Origin: Argopecten irradians
Lineage: Eukaryota; Mollusca; Bivalvia; Pectinida; Pectinidae
DNA length: 64,000 nucleotides
Direction of reading: 5' to 3'
Assembly: GCF_041381155.1 (NCBI RefSeq)
Contig: NC_091149.1
Coordinates: 14,586,609-14,650,608 of the forward strand
Within the stretch, counting starts at the first letter, position 1; each line of letters opens with the position of its first letter. Position numbers and translations under genes: made by a program. This document shows, in pieces, positions 10,281-25,200 of the stretch. The notes beneath the pieces are model-generated. The model had not been told where the DNA came from and did no database searches. It saw only the letters and a program-made list of their open reading frames with translations.

Positions 10281-13200
10281 GTAAGTGGTTTGTATTAAGA
10301 CTAATTCATTTATCACATTTATCTTTCTATAAACAATTTTATTAAGTTTTGTTTAAAAATATCAAATTTTTTTTTTATTGTTACTCATTTTCAAAATCTA
10401 TTAAACAATATAGACAACAAGAAAACAAAAGTTGTACATGTTACAACAGACAAATATAAATACTGTTTATATAATATCCTTCATAAACGGGTCGTTTGCA
10501 GCTTTGAATTACTTTGTTCTTGTTATACCATATTGATACGTACTTATATACTCATTAAATATGTATAACAGTATCATTTATTAGGATGTTTCAAACCCAT
10601 TACCAGTGTGCTGGTGATTTGTATAATAAAACATCATATACCTAATGATGAATCCCTTATGAAATTACATTAAATTTACATGATTAATTACATTTTTGTA
10701 CATTGTAGTTTTATCATAAGTATTGACGTATATAGTTTCCCTTTGCGATTAATGATTAGTGTTTACTCTGATTTTTGTTTTGTTTCAACTCAACAACATG
10801 AATAATAATGTATTTAAGTTGATCCTTATATTTTCAATACTATCAATATCCAAGCTGTTTATAGGGTGTTAAGCCTAACCAATCATCTAATCAATTCCTA
10901 CTTGGGCGTCTTGATAACCTAATCACCAAAGGCAAACTTGCAGAATATTTTGTTTGTTTGTTTGATTAATCAACGTTCTATTAACAGCCAGGGTCATATC
11001 TGGACGGTCTCTCATGTATACGATATGTAGCGTGTATGAAGTACGAGGTGCGTGTTTTGGGAGACTGCGGCATATTCGTGTTGTGTACTCTTGCATGTGT
11101 TTTTTTAAACAAGGCATCAAGCTTTACGCCGTTTTATTTTCAGCCAATTAGATGTGGCATTACAAACAGGGACGTCTGTTTACGTTATAAGATAAATGCA
11201 TTTTAATCCTACACCACTACTGTGTGCATGGCCATGAAATTGCCCAAGTCTTAAAATTTTGTGAAATACCCTTGAAAATAAGTCATGAAAAGCAACCGTA
11301 GTCACCACCTTGATTTCTTGCTGATCTTGATTTTTTATCATTTTCAGTGTTGTGAAATAAACGTTCATGGCAGTGAACTTGGAGGAAATTTTCAAGGCAA
11401 AGAAATTTGAATATTACTGGAATTCATGACTATGAAAATAAAGTGCACACACCTTTTTCATTGCCATTATTTTTTCAGTGGTGTATTTCTTTCATTGCAA
11501 TAAAAACCCAACAATAAGTATCACAACTATGAAAATTCACTTCAAAGTGACCGTAGCCATGACAATGAATTTTGTTTCTTCTTTTCAAGGCCATATACTC
11601 AGTTTTTCATAGTCATGATTTGTTTAATGGCCCATTTTTTATTACCTTGATTTTTGCTAGGATAATAAATTGATTTTAAAAATCATGGCAAGGAAAGAAG
11701 ACAATATCTATGAAATTCATATATAATCATAATGTATATATTACAATGCTGAAAAAGTTGAAGTCCATTATTGGGACCCAATCAGTAGTCGTGACGGAAC
11801 AGTAGTCGTGATTGTGTGCATATTCTACTGTGCATCCAGATATCCGAATGTCTAGAGCTGTTCGTAAATACTTTATGGTAGTATTGATATGTCCCAGTAC
11901 ACATTATATATTATATGACTGCAATATAATAGTTTGTCAAAATGTAATATAACTAATCAAAAACATTTGAAAACAAGCTCTGTCTGTCAAGATCTGTTCA
12001 CAATTAATTGAAAAATGAAAATGGGGTTTTTAATTTTCTTATGAGAGTTTGTCTATTTTTCTTCCGCGTCAATTCATGCCGTTCGAACTTCACATGTCAT
12101 TAACAATTTTGTAATCTTCGAAGCAGACTGCAATTGCACGAAAAATTGTTTCTCATCATCTAAAAAATACATGACAGTAAATGTGTCAAGATAATACAAT
12201 ATTGATGACATGACTTTGAAACACACGTCAGGGTTTTTCTGAATATCTTTATTTTTGTGTTCAATTTTAACATTGATAATGTTAACTTTTCCGATAACTG
12301 AAGCTCTGTTGAGTTGCTTCTACGGCTAATTTTACCAATAGGTTTTTGACAATTGATAACATGACCATCTAGAGCTTCAGCGTACATTCCAACGTATAAA
12401 TATCCACCTTCCCACTAAAAACAGAAAAATATGCTATCCGCTGCACTTTCCAACTGTTCTGTTTTGCGATGATATGGAGCCATGATCAAAATCAACTAAT
12501 TAAAATTTTCTTTTCTTTTTGTTAGCGTCCACTTTCTTTTGCGTTGCAGTCATGTTCAATTTGCACTTACTTTGTGTAGATGTTTCCGCTTTCTTTTGTG
12601 TCGCAGAATCTTTGCACTTACTTTGTGTAGATGTTTCCGCTTTCTTTTGTGTTACAAAATCTTTGCATTTACTTTGAGTAAATATTTTCGTTTTCAATTT
12701 TTTTCGTGTTTCTAAACGTTCTGTTCTCCATGTAATAATTGATTGGAGCTGTCACAGGTAATTCTACGTCCTCTTCTGATAAATATTCAGCTCCAAAATC
12801 GGTCAGAACCACTTCTGAAAAAATATTGTCCTTCTCTCTTAGAAATATTCCTTTGTCAATAACTTTTAGTAAGTCTTTTGATAAGAGATTTACTTCTTCA
12901 GCTGGTTTTGAAGTTTTAAAATATGTCGGATTAGAAACTGTACATTTATTACAAGATTGCTTCAATTTTTAGTATTCTTTTTTTCCTGATGCTATATCTC
13001 TTAGATACTTTCTGCGATTTTCCAGAGACTGCCAAGACAGTCTATACCCGGTCCAAAAACAAGGTGGATCCAATGCATGAGCGCCACGAACAATGCATTT
13101 CAAGAAAGAAGATCTTTGTTTTTTTCACTTATATCGCTAAGACATGGAGCTCTTTTCCAGAGCAATGCATTTTTGGGCGAGTCTTTTAAAAGGCTACTGA

Positions 13201-16200
13201 AATATATTTGTGCGTCGGTGAGGTTGGTTGATCCTCTCTCTTTTCTGGTCTCTTCAACAGCAGCAATTGTTCTGCCGTGTATATTTGAGATGTAATGACT
13301 ACCGACTGGTTAATGTCATTATGAGTATTCTAAATCTCAGCGTTACTACTGGTAGTGCTGGAATTCATATATTTTTTTTCTGGTTAAGTTCAGAATCTGC
13401 AATGGGTCTGTAACCTTGAGTTCGTCTGTACTTCCTTAATAGAAACCTATCTCTATGAAACAATCCTAAACTTTCCAAGACAGATCAGAAACTCTTTTGG
13501 AAACATTCAGCTTCTTGGAACTATTCCTTCAGCTATCAACAGGATGCTTTCATTGATATTTTTGTTGATGAACTCCTTGCCTTAACAGAATGTAAAGCTT
13601 TTAGTGCATACCACTCCGCTCCGCATTGACGTCAAGATAAAGCTGTTGCTGTATATTTAGGATTATCCTGGGTTGTCTAAACTTTCCCATCAACATGGCA
13701 GTGGAAATATCAGTGGATGCCTTTGGTGTGAGGTACAAGGAGAAAGTTGTACTCATCTAGACAAAGTTATTTACCTTTGTAAAAGATCATTCTTGCAGGA
13801 TGATGATGACTTACGAAAGGACATTTCTCGTTTTCCAAAGAAAACGATTGATAAAGCGCGTAGCATGCCACTCGAGAAGTGCTATATAGTAGCTTATGAG
13901 CAGGCAAAAATCAAAAGTCGTTAAATATCATTGCAACTGCAACTGGATGCAAAATTACCTATCCTCTCGCCCGATTGCCTGGATACAACCGAGTTGAACA
14001 AAGCAAACTAGATCCCTGCCATACAATTAAAGATGTGACTCAAAACATTGTAAACCTTTTAACATGACACAATATCAACATTGAGAAAATAGTGAGAAAA
14101 GAAGAAAGTGATAGGCGGTATTATATTATTGATACTGCTAGGATGTCAAGATGTGAAGAGGAAGCATCATCAGCGAAACAGAGAAAGACTGATCAGTCAT
14201 TATTCTAAAAAAATCAAAAGCCTTCCCATTCCTGTTAACAAAAAAGGATGTTGAAACTGGCAGATGAAAGAGCTCTTACCATTAGACCTCCGATTGGGTT
14301 TGGTTTTAAACCATCCCAATTCTTCACTAAATCTGGATCCCAAAAATCACACGACTGGAAACAAATTGCCACCCAATGAATACTGCATTTTTGCTTGAGA
14401 GGTTGCTTGTCAGATCAATGCAGAGAAACATTTTTTCAATTTATTTGATTCTTTTTCTGATTTATGCGCTGAGTGTCAAAATTTGGAAGAAATTGAACAG
14501 ATTGGGTTAAACTGAATAAAGCTATGGCATGTCTTGAACGTGACTTCCCTGTCGCTGTACAAAACGTGACTACACACCTTCTCCACCATTTGCCTGAAAG
14601 TATAAAGTTATACGGGCCTGTTTATGGGTTCTGGATTAACGTCTTAACTCTTGGTTATGTAAGCGTTGTCTTAGCATGATATACCTAAAAGCCACTGTTA
14701 TTGAAATATTCTTAATTTATGACTTGTGTCAGTACAGATATGGTTTCATCTGGGCGTATTTCTGATAACATGGATTCGGACCAAGGAAAAGAAGAAATGG
14801 AAAGTGAAACAATGGATGACACTGGTGCTGAAAAATATCATTCCAAGAAAAAGGGACCTGAATACCATTCATACTGCTTGTTGTAAATAATGATCTGGTG
14901 ATAAAATGGACTGTTACCTTAAAAAATACTTTGTACATCGAGAACAAAATCCTACCACAAAACGTATTGTGACATATACATGCTTGCCAAAGGAATTTTC
15001 TTCATCACAGAACATATCATCATACTATCATTTGAAAGGAATAGAGGAGTTGATCTTCTAGAAAGCTCATTATATTTGGGAGAATTGAAATCTTTCTTGT
15101 CCATGAGTGCAAAACATCAAACAAAGTAGATAATTTAGCTTACATACATTGTTTGCCAGAATGTCAATATGATACTGAAGCATGAATGTCGAAATCTCAA
15201 TGATTTGAGACTAAATAAAAAAAACCAGTTTATTCTTGTAAGAAATATATCGGTGCCCCTTGTCACTGCGCATGAAGAAAACTTTATTTGGATTTTAAAC
15301 TGTCGTAGTCGACCATAATTACATGTATATAAAAAGCTGACGTGCACACACATATATAAATATATATGGTCAATAATAGGGCAAACTTTTAACTCTGACA
15401 ATTTTACTACCTCACATTACTTAAGGATGTACTCCTCTGAGAAGTCAAAATTTTCTTGTATTTAACTTTTTTTCTCATATGAATTTTTGGAAAGAGGAGT
15501 TCATACCATGAAAGAAAATGGAAGAAAAAACGTATGTCCGTGTGCTCGTTTTTGAGTTATTGTCACTCAAAGATACCAAATTGACAAAATAGTGGATTTT
15601 ATTGGAATTTCGCCGTTTTGACCACATACACTAGAATTTAAAGCCATAATTTCCTAATGAGGTGTTTGATATGTATGGATGTTTGTAGAATTTATTTTCC
15701 AGTAGTCTTCATTAAAAATATATCAGTTATGATTAATAAGAGTCGTATTTTTTTCTCAAAATAACAACATATGCTACCCCTACCCCTTAATTTTGAGCTC
15801 CAAAATGCACCATTTTCAGCCATTTTTGTCAAATTTAATACTTTATAGAAAAAGTTCTGGTATTAAACTTTTGTCAATAGTTTGCATATCAATAGGGAAA
15901 GGGTTGTTCTTTCTAAATCAGGCAGAAAAATGGGGGGTCCGTGTGCTTACTTTTTTGCCCCATTTAAATATATGTTATTTTTCAATATTTTTGACTAAAA
16001 AATAGAAGTGCTCAAATTACCATTAAATGTAAAAATAAAGTGACAAAAGTGTATCATTTCACACATTAATGTTCAATGTTTTAATTAACATGAACCCAGT
16101 GAAGATTAACAGAAAAAATTAACTCGATACAGCTGAAAATGCTGACGCGGTGATGATTTAAGTAAAAACAATTTAAGTAAAAAATGGGAAAACGATGGCT

Positions 16201-19200
16201 CTTCTCAAAGCCAAAAAAGACACAATTTCAAAATGGCCGCCAAATGGGCCATTTCTAAAAATCGCTGTGTAAAAAAATCCACTAAAAATAGAAATGTAAT
16301 TTTTTGACAAAATTTGCTACAGACCACATGCTACAGATATTGATAAATCGTATTTGAAAATCTTATAACGTTTTTGATCTATGTCGAAACGAGACTTTAA
16401 CGGGACTGAAACCACAGAAGAATACATCCTTAATATATGCTTCATGCTGATGACCACCAAACATTTATTACTGAAGGGTGTGTGTACAAGTATGATTGCA
16501 TGACAATACTTCAATATGTATTTGTTATATGCTTACAAAACATAAAGTTGACATGAAACTTATAATAAAAACAATGTACATTTAAAACACATTGCCTAGT
16601 GCTTTATTTACCATGATTTCTTAAAACATTTATATGAATGAGTAGTTCACAGAATTTTCATGGGAAATTTCACTGACTTGTACACAGTAGTGATATATTA
16701 TCAAAATTTGGCAATTGCAAGATCATATGCATGTGACAACATTTTGAAAATGTCCATACTTTGTTTTCATGGCATTGATAGAAGATGTGGCAGGTTTATA
16801 AATATTTTCATGGCCTCCTTCTATTAGAATTATGATATTCATAGCCCTGAAAAAAAAATACCTTTATACCTGATATATTGTCATGATCTTGATAATAAAT
16901 ACCAAAAAAGTGCTTTCCTTTCATTATCCTTATTCTATTTTAATGCATATATCATGACAATGATATTTTTTAGATATAATGGCCATGACATTTTGATTTC
17001 ATGGCAGCTTATAGCTGTAAAAATAAATTGAAACAAAAAATCATGACATGAAAAGAAAATTATCATGAAATAAAAAACTGCCATATTTTCACAGGACATT
17101 AAGAGCCATAAAAAGCTTTTCAAAAAGCTTGTCAAAACTATGATTTTAATAATTCATGGCAGTTATTTGTTCATGGCATATATTGAAAACCGTGAAAAAA
17201 ATCAAACATAATTTCATGACGGAATTCATGGCATTTTCACGTTTTCACTTGTTTTTTAAATGGCCCTGTTAGACGTTACAAGATTTAAAGCGAACCAAAC
17301 GATCAATTCTGAATTATAATTTCCATTGCTTTACTTCATCAGCTGTTTGGGAGCCATTACTGATTTTGAACGTGACTGGCAAAAAATCGGTCTCTCCATT
17401 GGATATATGGAATGACCAAGAATCACGCCAACCACCACAGGACATCACAGCTGAAGATTGGATCAGGGACGAAAACAAGACTTCACCTTTCGTATCGGAC
17501 CGAATTAGCCATTGGGATATAGTGAGGCCTGAAATGGTAAGTAGAGAGCACTTTTAATTTACTATCATTATTATTCTCTTTATTTCCTCCATTCTGAATA
17601 TAACATCAATAGAATACCATACATATAAAATGTAATACAATATTTAACATGACATACATTATACAAAGAACAATATATTTGATGTGGCTACTAGTTGAGT
17701 GCATGCATTTAGTATTATTGTAAAACCCCTTTAACTCGAACTGCAGGTGACCAGGTCCATAGTTCGAGGAATACGGGTATTTGACTCATCCATAGTTGGC
17801 CATCGATAGTCAGAAAAAGGCATTTGGACTGGGCACAGTCTGTGACAAACCTTGCATGTATATTGTTTTCTTTCCAGCATTTGAAATATTTATAACGATG
17901 ATTTTCAATCGTTATGTTAATAAAGTGTGTAGTTCATAAATATGCACGTTGTGAAATGCTGAGAAATTGTCACAGTCTGTGTCAATGCTTGCATGTCAAT
18001 AATGATTTAAGTATTGTTTTAAAGCATTTAAAATATTTATAACGATGATTTTCAATCGTTATGATAATAAAGTGTGTATTTCATAAAAATGCACGTTGTC
18101 AAATGCTGAGAAATTGTCACAGTCTGTGTCAAAGCTTGCATGTCAATAATGATTTAAGTATTGTTTACCAGCATTTAAAATATTTATAACGGTGTATTTT
18201 ATAAAAAGGCACGCCATGAAATGCTGTAGAGAATTTGAAGTGTAAATTAGACATTATAGCAAACATCTTGTTAACAATCTACATGAAGGTTAAGAGGTAC
18301 AATGCATCATATTGATTGAAATTCGCCAATTTGCTGATGATTAAATGATTTTAAAATAATGCATAAGCACTGTAAAAGTTGCTGATCAATATATCATTTG
18401 AAGGGCACTAAAGTAAGTTGAAACGATGCTTACAGAAACCGCGAAAGTGAAATGACCCAATTCGTAATAAAAACCATATACGGAGCGCATTGATTAAACA
18501 TAACATTGATTTGCTGCATATGTATGAACCCTGTCCTTTAAACCTTGATCTAAACTAAAACATTGAAAAGGCTAGCAACCGTAGGATTGAAATTGAATAC
18601 CGATAACATAACGAAATACGGAGCCGTGACTCGTTAAGACAATCCACATTTTCTATTTAATCACATTGACAACTTTAGCATCCGCACGAAAGAAGCATTT
18701 TTTGACATACTGGTATGTCAATTAAATTATTACTAGTGTTGCTGTAACTGTTGATCCTGTAATTACCAAAGGGTTTGACACTACACCTGTGTAAACACGG
18801 ACCGTGATCTATACCGAGGGGTGCAAGCATCTGTTCGACGAATAGATGGTTTCTTTACTATGCATTTGACGGGAAGGGAATATATTTCTGTTCGAGGAAT
18901 GAGGGGTATTTGACGAATAGCAGTTCTAGCTATCCGGGGTTTTATTTAATAGATGACTAGTGGGGCAACACCTTAAGGGGTGTTGCAAATGAAATGACAG
19001 ACATAAAGGACTATAACTCTTGGTAAATCTTCAAAAGAAATATTTGAGGTTTTCTTGTAAAACCAATTTTCCTGATGTAACATTTACCATAACTTTAAAG
19101 AGTCTCACCCTCTTTTTGGTTTCAGTCCAAAATTGTTCCCTCCCCTTTTCTCTATATCTTGTGTCGCTTTTGTCACCTATTTGGACGCACTGGTTTAAAT

Positions 19201-22200
19201 TATTCAGAAGATGAACAGGAATTCCACAGAAGTGGGTGTGTCGTCTGCACAGCAGTTTAAAACATCCGGAAAATAGTTATTTACAGTTGAATGTAAATGA
19301 TTAGGTGAAGTATCAAGTCCCGTAATTCCTATAAATATTAATGGATTTTGATAATATACTATAAAAATGTTATACATCATATCATATTGCATTGAGCAAT
19401 ATCTTTGAATATTATTAGCTTAAGCAAATAATATCATGGATTGAATGGGATTGGGGAGGGGGAGTGAGGAGGGAGGAGAATGTATTTTTAAAACCTTAAA
19501 GATGCTCCACCGCTGACAAATGGCATTTTTTCACTATCAAAAACAGTAGCAGACGATTTAGTATTTTTCTTCAGTTAAAAAAAGTTACTTACATTACACC
19601 ATTACCACCATTGAAAAGTTTGAGCTTCTAATTTTACTTCCAGTTAAAAATATGAAAAATAATTAATTGCATCCCGAAAAAATTCCGTGTCACTATATCC
19701 TATATGGAATGAAGTACTGATTGCCCATGCACCAAAGGCGAAACAACTTATTTCTTTTTATTTTTTGTGTTGATTAGACATATATATACACAATTAAACA
19801 CTAATTATTGTTCAAATGATGATTATCATTTATGTTCTGTCGGCGGTGGAGCATCTTTAAATTACCAATTTATGCTTTTGTTTATGTTCAGAGGGTCACA
19901 ACCTTGCGCTCAAACACTGCTTTAAATTTTCTTTTAATGTAACAAAATGATTCTGTAAATGTTTCAATGTAAATGTATATATGTATATCTACATTCTCTC
20001 AAATGTGATTCATTGCAGCAAAATAGTAATATTTGAGCCATTTTATTTTACTTATGAACATAAACAATCCATGTATTGGTGTTTTAAAGTTTTGAAATTA
20101 AAAAAAAAATCCCCCATCATATCCTCCCCCTGCCCAATCCCATACCACATATTAATCCATAATACTCTTTGCCTAAGTTTATAGTATTCAAATATATTAC
20201 ACAATGCAATATAATATGATATATAACAATTTGTTCTGGTATATTACGGCATCAAATGAATTTTATTCTTGCAAAATTGACATTTTACAAAATTAGGTCA
20301 CTGAGACCTATTTTTGACACTAAGTTATATTTCCCAATTCGTTTTATTCTCAACAGATCAATGCATTATAATTCATGAAAAAGCATTCAAAAAATATCAT
20401 TTGGTTCCAGGAAACTGGACAAAACAGAAAATTGACCTCCCTGTTTAACCCAACATAACTAACAAGGGACTCCAACCTGACCTTAATCATTGGTCATATC
20501 ATGATTTCCTGGCCCCCGGGTAACTGTAAACAAAAAACAATGCTTATCAGTCAAGGCCACCGGAGGGCCCAAATTGACACTCCTCCTTTTAAAAATGTAA
20601 ACAAAGAAATTTACAAAAATCAATTAATTATTTAGTTGTCACTTATGTTTAGTTTACGGCTATCCCATTCCTGACATTGTCGCATGCACATGTCATATTT
20701 CCGATTGTAACTTGAAAAAATAGGCGGCTTTCAAGATCAATCAAAACCGGTTCAAATCGGATACAAAAGTGACACAATGTTACCATGCACATTCGTTCTA
20801 CCACGTGGCGCTTGTCATATTGCATTCCTTCGTGCGGTTGAACGCCCCAAACAGCACCCATTTTCACAATACACGCCATCCTCAACAAATATGTGGATAT
20901 CATTGCAAGACTTATAAAACGTTATGTAAATTCAAGTAATTATATAATAAAATAAACATACTTTTTTTCCATAAATACGACCTAATTGTGAATGGCTCAC
21001 ACGTCGATCCAATCGGTCATAATAGCTTTGAAGGAAGGCGGCGCTTAAGTCCCGATATCTCGTTTGCGACGAGGAATGATTGTAACACTAAGTCTACAAT
21101 TGCTATTTGTTTTTATTACCAATTTGTAATTTTCGCATATTAAAGACAAACAAAAACAAAGTTACATGTCACACCCTATAGTGCTTGTACGATGAAAATA
21201 CTATCATAATCGATAGTCTTAGTGAATGAATATCGTGTCTTGCAACTTGCATTGGCAGATACATTAATCTTACTGATAAAAGTTATTGTAGCGAGCTAGT
21301 TTTTAAAAGTATGCAGCCACAAAAGAATGATGAATACAGTGGAACGATAACAAGCACATGCATCTGTAGTACATATATTAAGTACTACTCATTTTATCTA
21401 GCTTACTAATATTTTGTTAAGTATAATCGCCAACTTTTAGCCAACTGTGATTTACTGATTTCGTTGTATAAAGAATGTATAAGCATATATTTTATTTTAA
21501 TGAAATTTTTAACAAAACGGTTTATTTTAGAGCTTGAAGTATAGGCACTTAGCTTTTGACAAATAGCTAATGGTGATTGACTGATTTAAAAATTGTTAAC
21601 TCAGCATATAACGTTAATCTTTTCCCACTAAAATTTTCCAGCTTGAAGTGCAGACAGTCAACTTCAAACACAACGATGTTTCTTTTTTCCTGACATTTAG
21701 TTAACGATAACGGCGATTGAGTGATTTCAGTATTGCTGACTCAGCATATAATCATTATAGTTTCCACTGAAATGTTTAGCAATGCGATTGATTGTCTAGA
21801 TTGAGGTAAAGGCAGTCAACTTCAAGCACAACGATGTACAGATAGTACAGTCTATCCTTTTCAACACCACCACGAGTAACTCTAGCAGTTTTGACGACTG
21901 GATGAAGGAAGAGTATTTGTCCAATCAAAACAGGACGACAGAAGCAATCGAGACACCAGCACAACTCCAGCCGTAAGTATGAATGGTAGTTGAAAGAACC
22001 TCAATGAAGTATCCCAAGCCGTACATACATCCAGTCACCACAACAAACCGCAGCCTCCCAAACCATGCATACATCCAGTCACTACAACATACCACAACCT
22101 TCAAAACCATACATACATCCAGTCACTACAAAATACCACAGCCTCCAAAACCATACATTCATCAAGTCGCAATAGCATACAGCCTTCTAAACAATAAATA

Positions 22201-25200
22201 CATCCAGTCACCACAACATACCACAGCTTTCCAAACCATACATACATCCAGTCACAATACATATCCAGTCACCACAACATCCGGCAGCCTCCCAAACGAT
22301 ACATGCATCCAGTTACCACAGCATACCAAGGCCTCCCAACCATACATAAATCCAGTCACCACAATATACCGCAGCCTCCCAAACAATACATACATCCAGT
22401 CACCACAACATACCGCAGCCCCACAAACCATACATACATCCAGTCACTACAACATACCGCAGCCTCCCAAACCATACATACATCAAGTCACCACAACATA
22501 CCACAGCCTCCAAAACCATACATACATCTAGTCACCACAACTTTTCACAGCTCCCAAACCATATATCCAGTCACCACAACATACCGCAGCCTCCCAAACC
22601 ATACATACATCCAGTCACCACAACATACCACAGCCTCCCAAACCATACATACATCAAGTCACCACAACATACCACAGCCTCCCAAAACCAACATAGATCC
22701 AGTCACCACAAGATATCACAGCCTCCCAAACAATACATACATCCAGTCACCACAACATATCAAAGCCTCCCAAACCATATATACATCCAGTCACCACAAC
22801 ATACCGCAGCCTCCCAAACCATATATACATCCAGTCACCACAACATACCGCAGCCTCCCAAACCATATATACATCCAGACACCACAACAAACTGCAGCCT
22901 CCCAAATCATATATACATCCAGTCACCACAACATATCACAGCTCCCAAACCATACATACATCCAGTCACCATAACATACCACAGCCTCCTAAACCATACA
23001 TACACCCAATCACCACAACATACCATAGCCTTAAAAAACCGTATATACATCCAGTCACCACAACATACCGCAGCCTCCCAAACCATACATACATCCAGTC
23101 ACCACAACATACCGCAGCCTCCCAAACCATACATACATCCAGTCACCACAACATACCGCAGCCTCCCAAACCATACATACATCCAGTCACCACAACATAT
23201 CACAGCCCCACAACCCAACATACATCAAGTCACCACAACATACCGCAGCCTCCCAAACCATACATACATCCAGTCACCACAACATACAGCAGCATCCAAA
23301 ACCAACATAGATCCAGTCACCACAACATACCACAGCCTCCCAAACAATACATACATCCAGTCACCACAACATACCGCAGCCTCCCAAACAATACATACAT
23401 CCAGTCACAATAACATCCGGCAGCTTCCAACACAATACATATCCAGTCACCACAACATCCGGCAGCCTCCCAAACGATACATGCATCCAGTTACCACAGC
23501 ATACCAAGGCCTCCCAACCATACATAAATCCAGTCACCACAACTTTTCACAGCTCCCAAACCATACATCCAGTCACCACAACATACCACAGCCTCCCAAA
23601 CCATACATACATCCAGTCACCACAACATACCACAGCCTCCCAAACCAACATAGATCCAGTCACCACAAGATATCACAGCCTCCCAAACAATACATACATC
23701 CAGTCACCACAACATATCAAAGCCTCCCAAACCATATATACATCCAGTCACCACAACATACCGCAGCCTCCCAAACCATATATACATCCAGTCATCACAA
23801 CATATCACAGCCCAACAAACTATATATACATCCAGTCACCACAACATACCGCAGCCTCCCAAACCATATATACATCCAGACACCACAACAAACTGCAGCC
23901 TCCCAAATCATATATACATCCAGTCACCACAACATATCACAGCTCCCAAACCATACATACATCCAGTCACCATAACATACCACAGCCTCCTAAACCATAC
24001 ATACATCCAATCACCACAACATACCATAGCCTTAAAAAACCGTATATACATCCAGTCACCCCAACACACCGCAGCCTCCCAAACCATACATACATCCAGT
24101 CACCACAACATACCGCAGCCTCCCAAACCATACATACATCCAGTCACCACAACATACCGCAGCCTCCCAAACCATACATACATCCAGTCACCACAACATA
24201 TCACAGCCCCACAACCCAACATACATCCAGTCACCACAACATACCGCAGCCTCCCAAACCATACATACATCCAGTCACCACATCATACAGCAGCATCCAA
24301 AACCAACATAGATCCAGTCACCACAACATACCACAGCCTCCCAAACAATACATACATCCAGTCACCACAACATACCGCAGCCTCCCAAACAATACATACA
24401 TCCAGTCACCACAACATATCACAGCCCCACAAACATACATAAATCCAGTCAACACAACATATCACAGCCCCACAAACCATGCATACATCCAGTCACCACA
24501 ACATATCACAGCCCCACAAACCATACATAAATCCAGTCAACAATAACATATCACAGCCCCACAAACCATGCATACATCCAGTCACCACAGCATACCGCAG
24601 CCTCCCAAACCATATATACATCCAGTCATCACAACATATCACAGCCCCACAAACCATACATACATCCAGTCACCACAACATATCACAGCCCCACAAACCA
24701 TACATACATCCAGTCACCACAACATATCACAGCCCCACAAACCATACATAAATCCAGTCAACACAACATATCACAGCCCCACAAACCATGCATACATCCA
24801 GTCACCACAACATACCGCAGCCTCCCAAACCAGCCTCCCAAACCATATATACATCCAGTCATCACAACATATCACAGCCCAACAAACTATATATACATCC
24901 AGTCACCACAACATACCGCAGCCTCCCAAACCATATATACATCCAGACACCACAACAAACTGCAGCCTCCCAAATCATATATACATCCAGTCACCACAAC
25001 ATACCGCAGCCTCCCAAACAATACATACATCCAGTCACCACAACATATCACAGCCCCAACAAACCATACATAAATCCAGTCAACACAACATATCACAGCC
25101 CCACAAACCATGCATACATCCAGTCACCACAACATATCACAGCCCCACAAACCATACATAAATCCAGTCAACACAACATACAACAGCCTCCCTATCCATA

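Larger units (their letters stand above)
11215..16692 (+). mobile_element. Decayed CACTA (EnSpm-like) DNA transposon
   Basis: The left terminus reads CACTACTGTGTGC (11,215-11,227) and the reverse complement of 16,680-16,692 reads CACTACTGTGTAC: a 13-base inverted match, 12 identical, beginning with the CACTA diagnostic. Both ends are rich in short 'catgaaa / catggc' subterminal motifs, as in other CACTA elements. Inside, plus-strand fossils of tnp2-type transposase and a DUF4218-like region occur at 13.5-14.7 kb with several frame breaks. A TTAA-flanked MITE sits at 15.4-16.4 kb. No matching 3-bp target duplication is visible, and similar catg-rich sequence continues to about 17,255 where homology with copy C intron 1 resumes, so the true right end or a second nested element is unresolved. 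Confidence 0.65.

Noticed and set aside
12160-12387. 75-codon minus-strand frame (YAEALDGHVINCQKPIGKIS)
   Set aside because: Possibly part of the same broken coding fragment as 12,500-12,972, but no domain is recognised and the frame is interrupted on both sides; left out as a gene.
17836-18230. Centromeric satellite because of the 147-bp period
   Set aside because: Only about 2.7 units, enclosed in a transposon-like element in an intron.
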